From assembly GCA_902388545.1 (NCBI GenBank), contig CABMPS010000028.1, positions 1-13,886 on the forward strand: a stretch of DNA of 13,886 bases, written 5' to 3'. Positions 7,615-13,517 of this stretch are shown here, piece by piece. The notes beneath the pieces are model-generated. The model did no database searches. It had not been told where the DNA came from and was given only the letters and a program-made list of their open reading frames with translations. The position numbers and the translations under genes were made by a program. Position 1 is the first letter of the stretch. Each line of letters starts with the position of its first letter. The DNA is from an uncultured Collinsella sp. Its GTDB lineage: Bacteria; Actinomycetota; Coriobacteriia; Coriobacteriales; Coriobacteriaceae.

Positions 7615-7780
7615 TGTTCACTCCTTCTTGGGGTTTTAAGCACGGGGCGTGGCCACGATGGGTTGTCCTCGTGCCTCCTGGCTGCATCCGCGCCGCTCAT
7701 GGCATTTCGCGGTTTGGACTCGACGCAGCAGGAGCCGACAAAACAATCGGTACTATACGCGCATTGGGTGCGTATTTCCA
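7615..7780 (-). promoter_or_regulatory. Structured leader and promoter region of rplE
   Basis: This holds no recognisable protein gene and no remnant of rplX. From a likely promoter at 7752-7780, a leader of about 130 bases runs to the rplE start. Within it, 7735-7722 can pair with 7688-7673 in minus-strand RNA: 14 pairs with two single-base bulges and one G-U. The 3' arm includes an AGGAGG that is not placed for rplE. A second stem, GCACG with CGUGC (7674-7670 with 7644-7640), overlaps the first by two bases and so competes slightly with it. The perfect palindrome CGTGGCCACG lies at 7648-7657. The structure suggests control by a ribosomal protein, but no known family could be matched by eye. 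Confidence 0.45.
7752..7780 (-). promoter_or_regulatory. Likely promoter for rplE operon
   Basis: TGGAAA (7780-7775) and TATAGT (7757-7752) are 17 bases apart on the minus strand, matching the vegetative consensus at four and five of six positions. The spacer contains an inverted repeat ATACGC-N9-GCGTAT (7775-7755) that runs into the -10. Its outer five bases are shared with the repeat in the putative infA promoter. Start of transcription is expected near 7745. Confidence 0.45.
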
Positions 7781-7856
7781 GAAAAACCTCGTCTGCCTGC
7801 ACAACTCCACAACTCCCCCGCACAAATTGATCCCTAGGGCACGGAGGAAAACAGCA

Positions 7857-7921
7857 GTTGCGGTGAGATAGGGACTGTTTGATGGCTTAAAAGGCTTAAA
7901 CAGTCCCTATTCCACCGCAAC
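7857..7921. repeat. Long inverted repeat, likely terminator after purine permease
   Basis: Two 24-base arms (7857-7880 and 7898-7921) are inverted copies differing at only two adjacent positions, with a 17-base loop that itself holds a GGCTT direct repeat. On the minus strand the stem is followed after a few bases by TGCTGTTTTCC, so it can act as a rho-independent-like terminator for the permease gene, whose stop lies 14 bases upstream. The length of the arms exceeds an ordinary terminator, so it may instead be a dispersed palindromic repeat or a small mobile element relic. Only one copy lies in this window. Confidence 0.7.
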
Positions 7922-7935
7922 TCATATATGGGGCG

Positions 7936-9249
7936 TTATTTTTGGCGCGGGAGGACCAGGTTGAGGATCACAGCAACGAGCGCGGCGACGGCAATGGAGG
8001 ATCCGCCAAAAACGGTGCCGACCCATGCGGGGAATCCAGCGCCGGCAAGCGCGCCGGCCGTGCGCTCAATGCCCGTGCCAAAGGCGATAGAGAGACCCAT
8101 GAGCGTGGTATCGCGCTGAGACAGGCCGTGGCGGGCAAACATGACCACACCGTTCATACCGATGGTCGCGAACACGCCAATCGTGGCGCCACCGATGACC
8201 GGCTGCGGAATAGACGTGAGCACCGCCGCACACTTGGGCAGCAGGCCCGCGATGAGCAGGATGGCAGCCGCAAGCGTAAAGACCATGCGGTTGACGACCT
8301 TGTTCTCGGCGATAATGCCCACATTCTGGCCAAAGGTTGCCGTGGGGACGCCGCCAAAAAAGCCTGACAGCATACCGACCAGGCCGTTGGCGATCAGGCC
8401 ACCCGAGATCTGGCTATCGGTCGCAGGGGTATCGAGCGCAGCGGACGACACGGCGGCAAACTCGCCCATGACCTGTACTGCGTTGACAATGGCGACAACG
8501 CCCACAACGGCGCACGCGGCCGGGTCGAACACCAGGCGATGGGCGCCCAGGGCCGGCGGGGCGAACCAGCTGGCGGTCGCGATGGCCGAGAAATCGACCA
8601 TGCCCAACACCGCAGCCAAAACAAAGCCCGCGCAGATACCAGCCAGGATGCTGCCCAGCCTAAGCGCGCCCTTGCCGTAGTTGCCAGCCATAAAGGTGAC
8701 GACGAACGTCACAAGTGCGACGGCCCAGTTGGTGACACTGCCAAAATCGGCCGCGCCCTCCCCGCCCGCCATGGAGGCAACTGCCACTGGGCATAGCGAC
8801 AGGCCAATGACAAAGATGACGGTGCCAAGCACCGGGGCCGGAAACAGAAAACTCACGCGCCTAAACAGTAGGCCGAAGAGTGCGACGAGCGCGCCGCCGA
8901 TTACCTGGGCGCCCAGTACGGCCTCAAAACCAAGCTCAAGACCGACTGCCTTGAGCGCCGGCACGAAGGTAAAGCTCGCACCCATCACAATGGGCAGGCC
9001 CGAACCGACGACACCTTTTATGGGAAACTGTTGAAGGAAAATGTCAATCGCCGAGAGGACGAGCGACGCCTGGATGACAGCGGCTTCCTCTTGAGGGGTA
9101 AAGCCACAGACCGACGCGATAATGATGGCGGGCGTGACGATACCCGCGAATGCCGCCAGCACATGCTGCAGTGCATGGGGTAATACCTGCACAAACGAAA
9201 CTTTTCCCGTACGCTCGAACAGGGCATCCCCTGCTGCCGACTCTGCCAT
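7936..9249 (-). CDS. Purine (xanthine/urate-type) permease, NAT/NCS2 family
   Basis: A polytopic membrane transporter of 437 residues, rich in hydrophobic helices over its whole length. The TM1 Gln-His motif (ALQHV, Gln28-His29), the TM8 Glu263 in MGEFAAVSS and the signature loop FGQNVGIIAENK (Gln308, Asn309, Gly311) place it in the nucleobase-ascorbate transporter family. In the signature the usual Thr at the ninth position is Asn. I use ATG 9249-9247, with a GGGAGG site five bases upstream; an earlier ATG at 9312 would place a perfect TATAAT inside the coding region. Next to molybdenum hydroxylase accessory genes, xanthine or urate uptake is the best guess. It ends before a long inverted repeat. 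Confidence 0.9.
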   Translation of the reverse strand: MAESAAGDALFERTGKVSFVQVLPHALQHVLAAFAGIVTPAIIIASVCGFTPQEEAAVIQASLVLSAIDIFLQQFPIKGVVGSGLPIVMGASFTFVPALKAVGLELGFEAVLGAQVIGGALVALFGLLFRRVSFLFPAPVLGTVIFVIGLSLCPVAVASMAGGEGAADFGSVTNWAVALVTFVVTFMAGNYGKGALRLGSILAGICAGFVLAAVLGMVDFSAIATASWFAPPALGAHRLVFDPAACAVVGVVAIVNAVQVMGEFAAVSSAALDTPATDSQISGGLIANGLVGMLSGFFGGVPTATFGQNVGIIAENKVVNRMVFTLAAAILLIAGLLPKCAAVLTSIPQPVIGGATIGVFATIGMNGVVMFARHGLSQRDTTLMGLSIAFGTGIERTAGALAGAGFPAWVGTVFGGSSIAVAALVAVILNLVLPRQK

Positions 9250-9300
9250 TTGCGCCTCCCATACCCTAGGCAGCGGCCCCATGCCGCTCAACGGTCGGAC

Positions 9301-9306
9301 ATTATA
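9301..9306 (-). promoter_or_regulatory. Putative -10 element of permease promoter
   Basis: A perfect TATAAT on the minus strand lies about 50 bases before the chosen permease start. No good -35 is seen at 16-18 bases, so an activator may be needed, or the match may be chance. A perfect palindrome CCGCATGCGG lies about 30 bases further upstream (9335-9344) and could be an operator. Confidence 0.35.
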
Positions 9307-9376
9307 GGGCATATGGCACAGGTAGCATTTTGACCCGCATGCGGCAGAGGGCTGGGGCAGCTCATTTGGGATGCGA

Positions 9377-10414
9377 CTAGCGCTTGCGGGGGACGAGTTT
9401 GGTGCGACGCAGGTGGATCATCTCGGCGGCGATGGAGATGGCGATCTCCTCGGGGTCCTCGGCCTCGATGGCGACACCGATCGGCAGGTGCAGCTCGTCG
9501 ATCTGGCCCTGCGTGAAGCCCTCCTGCTCCAGGCGGGCGCGCACAAAGGCGGTCTTGCGGCGCGAGCCCAGGCAGCCCAGATAGGCGGGTTTAGCGCGCA
9601 TGGCCTGAATCACCACGTCGGACTTGTGCCCCGCCGTGGCGACGACCACCAAGTCGCGCGGGCCGATGGGGCACAGCTCGCTCAGGTTCTTATAATCGAC
9701 CAGACGACGGTCGTAGACGCCGGGCACCCATTCGGGGGTCAGCGTGCGGGGGCGGTCGTCGCAAGCCACGACGGCAAAGCCCGCCGCCGTGAGCACCCGC
9801 ACCGTCGCAGCGCCCACGTGGCCGCAGCCAAAGATATAGGTCAGGCCCTCGGGGCAGAGCGTCTCGATGTGCGCCGGGGGAATCTCGGAGGCGGCGTTGG
9901 TGTAGGTGACCTTACTCCCCTCCTCCACCAGCGAAAGCTCGGGGCAGCCGGCAATGGTATGGCGCGATGTCTCGCCATGGTACTCAACCACATCGCCCTC
10001 GAGCGCGCTCGCGATAAACGGCTCAAAGTCGATGACGAAGTCGCCGATGCGCCGATAGGCCAAGACGTCGGCAACCGACTGGAACAACGGTGCCTGGGTC
10101 GAGTCCAGATGCAGGTAGCACAGGCAGATGGCCCCGCCGCAGATCATGCCGGTATCGGAGTTCTCGCCGCCCATGGTGTAGCGGACCAGACGCGATTGCC
10201 CTGCGGCCAGCAGCTCGCGCGCCTCGTCCAGCGCAAAAAGCTCAATCTTGCCGCCGCCGATGGTGCCCGCTTGGCTGCCATCGGCAAAGACGGCCATCCA
10301 GGCGCCCACGCCGCGTGGTGATGACCCCGCCGTACCGGCCACGACCACGAGCTCGCACGTCTCGCCAGCACGCAGGGCGGCAAGCGCCGCATTCACAACA
10401 TCGAGCTTTTCCAT
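9377..10414 (-). CDS. XdhC/CoxI-family molybdenum hydroxylase maturation protein
   Basis: XdhC-family proteins bind the molybdenum cofactor and help insert its sulfurated form into xanthine dehydrogenase-type enzymes. The 345 residues have the N-terminal XdhC/CoxI domain (GSSPRGVGAWM at 30-40, TIGGGKIE at 51-58, GMICGG at 89-94) and a C-terminal Rossmann domain (FGCGHVGAATVRVL at 195-208, GCLGSRRK at 280-287, HLPIGVAIEAEDPEEIAISI at 309-328). The ATG at 10414-10412 is nine bases after the yqeB stop, so the two are surely co-transcribed. The permease lies downstream on the same strand and may be partly on the same transcript. Numbering of paralogues is unclear, so no gene symbol is given. Confidence 0.93.
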   Translation of the reverse strand: MEKLDVVNAALAALRAGETCELVVVAGTAGSSPRGVGAWMAVFADGSQAGTIGGGKIELFALDEARELLAAGQSRLVRYTMGGENSDTGMICGGAICLCYLHLDSTQAPLFQSVADVLAYRRIGDFVIDFEPFIASALEGDVVEYHGETSRHTIAGCPELSLVEEGSKVTYTNAASEIPPAHIETLCPEGLTYIFGCGHVGAATVRVLTAAGFAVVACDDRPRTLTPEWVPGVYDRRLVDYKNLSELCPIGPRDLVVVATAGHKSDVVIQAMRAKPAYLGCLGSRRKTAFVRARLEQEGFTQGQIDELHLPIGVAIEAEDPEEIAISIAAEMIHLRRTKLVPRKR

Positions 10415-10423
10415 TGCCGCCTT

Positions 10424-11218
10424 CTATCCTCTAAAGACATCGGTGAGCATAGCGAGTGCCTCGAGCACGCCGCCGCCGACCGATGTCGCCTTGTCCGAAA
10501 TATAGTTGATGTAGCTGGCGTCGCCGCGCGGATCGACATCGGCGCATTTAAAGCCCTCAGTCACCTGCACGCCGTTCGCCAAAAGCCCGCGCAGACAGCC
10601 ATCGATCTGCGTGCACATGGGCGTATCGCCCGCGTAGCCAATCACGTCTCCGGCGCTCACGATGTCGCCGATTGCGCGGTCGGACCGAAACACGCCGGCG
10701 GCGGGGCTGTGGATAACACGTTCCTTGCCATAGCCGGCGATAATGCCCGGCACGCCCGTGTTAGGCTGGGGCGAACCTTGGGTAATGACACGGCCGAGAA
10801 AATGCCCGCGCATGGTCTCGACCACGGCGTCGCAGTCAACCGGCGCGGTAAAGCCCGGCCCCACGGCGATGACGGCGGGCGCCATGTCGCGCGTGGTGCC
10901 CAAGTTGCGCTTAGCCAAAATCGCGTCGACCACAGCCGCGGGTTTCAGCTCGCCGATCATCTTGGCCTGGGGGTCTACCACAACGGCGACGTCTCCAGCC
11001 TCGGCAATCGCAAGCGCCTCAGCCGGCGTCTGTGCCAAGCGAGCGCGAATGCCCTCGACCTGGACCTCGCCCAGGCGAATGGCCTCGCAAAAACTGATTG
11101 TGCGGCGGATGCACGTGGGAACCGCGATATCGGCCATGACAACCGACACGCCGGCGCGCACCAAACGGGCAGCGACACCCGTGGCGATATCGCCGGCGCC
11201 GCGAACATAAACGAGCAT
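10424..11218 (-). CDS. yqeB: Selenium-dependent molybdenum hydroxylase accessory protein YqeB
   Basis: YqeB proteins occur with selenium-dependent molybdenum hydroxylases in Escherichia coli, enterococci and clostridia; the biochemical role is not established. The 264 residues fit the family. Characteristic stretches are the N-terminal nucleotide-binding-like VRGAGDIATGVAARLVRAG (residues 5-23), the RNLGTTRDMAPAVIAVGPGF segment (104-123), ITQGSPQPNTGVPG (145-158) and the C-terminal SPAAGVFRS and IGYAGDTP motifs, which resemble a biotinyl/lipoyl-like beta domain. The ATG at 11218-11216 has a strong GGGAGGTG site. It heads the yqeB-xdhC run and diverges from yqeC. Confidence 0.9.
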   Translation of the reverse strand: MLVYVRGAGDIATGVAARLVRAGVSVVMADIAVPTCIRRTISFCEAIRLGEVQVEGIRARLAQTPAEALAIAEAGDVAVVVDPQAKMIGELKPAAVVDAILAKRNLGTTRDMAPAVIAVGPGFTAPVDCDAVVETMRGHFLGRVITQGSPQPNTGVPGIIAGYGKERVIHSPAAGVFRSDRAIGDIVSAGDVIGYAGDTPMCTQIDGCLRGLLANGVQVTEGFKCADVDPRGDASYINYISDKATSVGGGVLEALAMLTDVFRG

Positions 11219-11250
11219 TCCCGGGGCACCTCCCTGTGCTACGGTTTGAG

Positions 11251-11280
11251 CAGAGCAAAAGCGGTTCGACCGCTACTCTG
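11251..11280. promoter_or_regulatory. Two-tier palindrome in the yqeB/yqeC control region
   Basis: CAGAG and CTCTG arms enclose an inner AGCGGT-TCG-ACCGCT palindrome (11260-11274). In minus-strand RNA it would lie in the yqeB leader as a hairpin with a small internal loop; as DNA it could be an operator near both start regions. Function is inferred only from position. Confidence 0.4.
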
Positions 11281-11290
11281 ATGATTATTT

Positions 11291-11300
11291 ATTATCACAG
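11291..11300 (-). promoter_or_regulatory. Possible extended -10 promoter for yqeB
   Basis: TGTGATAAT on the minus strand is an extended -10 (TG, one base, then GATAAT, five of six). The -35 is poor at 17 bases (TGTTCA). Transcription would begin near 11284, just before the palindrome at 11251-11280. On the plus strand TATTAT at 11301-11306 could be a -10 for yqeC, but it lies only about 15 bases before the start codon. Confidence 0.35.
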
Positions 11301-11320
11301 TATTATACGGCGGTGAACAG

Positions 11321-12058
11321 ATGGAAACGGTTAGCGGCAATCTTGCCTCGGCGCTCAGGATCGAGCCGGGCATTACCGCGATTATCGGCAGCGGCGGCAA
11401 GTCGACCTTGCTCAAGACGCTGGGTCTTGAGCTCATGCGCGCTGGCGGCCGCGTGCTCCTCTGTACCACCACGCATATGCTTCCCGTTGCCGGCGTGCCA
11501 TGGGACGGGTCGAATCGTCGCCTGGACGCCGCACCTTGGAAGCCAGGTGCCTTACACGCCCCCGGCTGCACCTGCGAGGCCTGCGCGGGCCTTGTGCGCG
11601 GAAGCATCTGCCAGGCAGGCGTCTTGGACCCGGAGACAGGCAAGCTCTCCGCCCCCGCTGAGCCGCTCGACCAGCTGGCGCAGCGCTTTGACTATGTGTT
11701 GGCCGAGGCAGATGGCAGCAAGCGACTCCCGCTCAAGGCGCATGCCGCCTGGGAGCCGGTAATTCCCGCCGCCACGGCAAACGTTGTCTGGGTCGTCGGC
11801 GCCTCAGGGCTGGGCAAGCCCGTCGCCAAGGTTGTCCACCGCCCCGAGCTCTTCTGCGAGCGCTGCGGCTGCGAGCCCACCGACGCTGCCACCCCAGAGC
11901 GCGTCGCCATGGTGCTCAATGCCGAGCTGCAGATGCTGAACCTCGACAATGCCCGCATCATGCTCAACCAAGTCGACACGCTTGCCGATCCAACGATGGC
12001 AGATTGCTTCGAGGCAGCCCTCGGCCGCCCCCTCATCGCCACCAGCCTCCAGGGGTAG
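11321..12058 (+). CDS. yqeC: Putative selenium-dependent hydroxylase accessory protein YqeC
   Basis: YqeC is a P-loop protein that co-occurs with YqeB and selenium-dependent molybdenum hydroxylases; its reaction is unknown. In these 245 residues the Walker A motif is IIGSGGKSTLL (Gly23-Thr29) and the family hallmark EADGSKRLPLKAHAAWEPVI spans 129-148, followed by NQVD (216-219), similar to a guanine-specificity motif. Two cysteine groups, Cys83-Cys85-Cys88 and Cys179-Cys182-Cys184, could bind metal. The ATG at 11321 follows a GGCGGTGA site. It is the only plus-strand gene, divergent from yqeB and convergent with hyuA. The TAG stop is part of the inverted repeat at 12052-12124. Confidence 0.9.
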   Translation: METVSGNLASALRIEPGITAIIGSGGKSTLLKTLGLELMRAGGRVLLCTTTHMLPVAGVPWDGSNRRLDAAPWKPGALHAPGCTCEACAGLVRGSICQAGVLDPETGKLSAPAEPLDQLAQRFDYVLAEADGSKRLPLKAHAAWEPVIPAATANVVWVVGASGLGKPVAKVVHRPELFCERCGCEPTDAATPERVAMVLNAELQMLNLDNARIMLNQVDTLADPTMADCFEAALGRPLIATSLQG

Positions 12059-12124
12059 CAAATTTGGGACGGGGCTCTTTTTGCTACCCCGTCCCAAAAA
12101 ATCATCTCCCAAATTAGCTACCCC
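12052..12124. terminator. Compound inverted repeat between yqeC and hyuA, likely bidirectional terminator
   Basis: The 80-base gap between converging genes is nearly filled by nested inverted repeats. Inner arms: 12063-12074 (TTTGGGACGGGG) with 12087-12098, twelve perfect pairs. Outer arms: 12052-12069 with 12107-12124, 18 bases with one mismatch. A third pairing, GGGGTAGCAAA with TTTGCTACCCC (12052-12062 with 12080-12090), excludes the inner one. On the minus strand a TTTTTT run lies before the inner stem. The first arm includes the yqeC stop codon. Termination in both directions is the simplest reading; the repeated GGGGTAGC and TTTGGGA units also suggest a dispersed repeat family. Confidence 0.6.
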
Positions 12125-12137
12125 GGCGGTCTTCCCG

Positions 12138-13505
12138 TTAGCGGGGCACGTAGCGGCCGGGTTGGGCTCCGGTGGGCTCGCCGTCGCGCGCAGCCAGCAC
12201 GCCGTTCACAAACACGGCCTTGGCGCGGCCGTGCGCCTCAAAGCCCTCGAGCGGCGTATAGTCCACAGCCTGATGCTGCGTCGCGGCGCTAATCGTCCAG
12301 CGCGCCTTGGGATCCCACACGCACACGTCGGCATCGGAGCCCTCGGCAAGACAGCCCTTGCGCGGATACATGCCAAAGACGCGCGCCGGGTTCTCGCTCA
12401 TCAAGCGGCACAGATCCTCGGGGCCCAGCTGTCCCTCAAAACTCGTAGCGATCGCGACGGGGCGATGCTCCACACCGGGCCCGCCGTTGGGAATCGCGCG
12501 GAAGTCATCGCGCCCGCGGTCCTTTTGCCCGTGCAGGTTAAAGCTGCAGTGGTCGGTCGCAATCGTATCGATCTCGCCGGCCACAAGCGCCTCGCGCAGT
12601 GCCGCACGGTCGCCGGCATGGCGCAGCGGCGGGCTCATCACATACTTGGCGCCCGCAAAGCCGTCCTCGCCCTGCTCCAAGTAGCGCGTATCGTCGAGCA
12701 TCAGATATTGAGGACAAGTCTCGACATAGATGTTCTTCTGCCCGCGCGCTTTGGCAGCGCGAATGGCCTCGAGCCCCAACTTGGTCGAAAGGTGTACCAC
12801 GTTGACCGGTGCGTCGCCGGCCAGGTGTGCCAGATACAGCAGACGGCTCACGGCCTCGGCCTCGCACACATCCGGACGGCTGAGCGCATGGCCCTCGGGC
12901 CCGTGGATACCCTGCTCAAACACGCGCTTCTGCAGCTCATTCACCAGCGTACCGTTCTCGCAATGCACGCACAGTATGCCGCCAATACGCTTGAGTTCCT
13001 CCAGCACCTCGAGCGTCTCGGCATCGTCCAGGCGCAGATGATCGTAGGCAAAGTAGGTCTTGAACGACGATACGCCCGCCTCGCGCATGGCCGAGAGGTC
13101 GGCGCGGTTGCGCTCGTTCCACTCGGCGAGTGCCATATGAAAGGCGTAGTTGGCCGTGCAGGTTCCGTCGGCGCGGCGATGCCACTCGGCCAAGGCATCG
13201 GGCATGGTCACGCCGCGATCGGCCGTCGCGTAGTCCACGATGGTCGTCGTACCGCCGCAGGCAGCCGCACGCGTACCGGTCTCAAAGCTATCGGCCGTCC
13301 AATCCATGCCGGTCCAGCACTGCATGTGCGTGTGGCCGTCGATAAAGCCCGGGAACACCCAGCAGCCCGCAGCATCCTCGACGGTATCGCCCTCGGCCGG
13401 CTCAATCGCCGCGGCAATCCGCACGATCTTATCGCCATCCATGGCAAGATCGGCGCGGCGAAGCCCCTGGGGCGTCACGAGCGCGCCGTTTTTGATGATG
13501 ATCAT
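12138..13505 (-). CDS. hyuA: Cyclic amidohydrolase, dihydropyrimidinase/D-hydantoinase type (HyuA-like)
   Basis: A cytoplasmic amidohydrolase expected to open cyclic ureides such as hydantoins or dihydropyrimidines. The 455 residues match the family. Metal ligands are visible: His58 and His60 (DGHTHM), carboxylated Lys149 (SSFKTYFAY), His181 (CVHCEN), His238 (VVHLST) and Asp318 (IATDHCSF); Tyr154 fits the substrate-binding Tyr of the family. The ATG at 13505-13503 has an AAGGAG site and lies 12 bases after the mocA-like stop. In E. coli, hyuA (ygeZ) stands in the same gene group as yqeB, yqeC and mocA, and such groups are linked to anaerobic purine breakdown in gut bacteria. The exact substrate cannot be told from sequence. 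Confidence 0.9.
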   Translation of the reverse strand: MIIIKNGALVTPQGLRRADLAMDGDKIVRIAAAIEPAEGDTVEDAAGCWVFPGFIDGHTHMQCWTGMDWTADSFETGTRAAACGGTTTIVDYATADRGVTMPDALAEWHRRADGTCTANYAFHMALAEWNERNRADLSAMREAGVSSFKTYFAYDHLRLDDAETLEVLEELKRIGGILCVHCENGTLVNELQKRVFEQGIHGPEGHALSRPDVCEAEAVSRLLYLAHLAGDAPVNVVHLSTKLGLEAIRAAKARGQKNIYVETCPQYLMLDDTRYLEQGEDGFAGAKYVMSPPLRHAGDRAALREALVAGEIDTIATDHCSFNLHGQKDRGRDDFRAIPNGGPGVEHRPVAIATSFEGQLGPEDLCRLMSENPARVFGMYPRKGCLAEGSDADVCVWDPKARWTISAATQHQAVDYTPLEGFEAHGRAKAVFVNGVLAARDGEPTGAQPGRYVPR

Positions 13506-13517
13506 AATTGCTCCTTA

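Noticed and set aside
7636..7656. Mini-ORF (GTG, six sense codons) just before rplE, with a GAGGA site upstream
   Set aside because: Too short to support, non-ATG start, no attenuation-type codon bias; it could be chance.
7584..7823. 79-codon minus-strand frame overlapping the rplE start and leader
   Set aside because: No similarity to L24 or any family that I can recognise; it overlaps rplE in another frame and covers the promoter and the structured leader.
9250..9312. N-terminal extension of the permease from an ATG at 9312
   Set aside because: The extension would contain the TATAAT element, is not hydrophobic, and lacks a good ribosome-binding site, whereas the ATG at 9249 has one.
9371..10321. 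316-codon plus-strand frame opposite the XdhC-family gene
   Set aside because: Antisense shadow in high-GC coding DNA; the minus-strand frame has clear XdhC motifs.
11251..11280. SECIS-like element
   Set aside because: Bacterial SECIS hairpins sit just after an in-frame UGA within a coding region; this hairpin is in an intergenic leader and no gene here shows an in-frame UGA.
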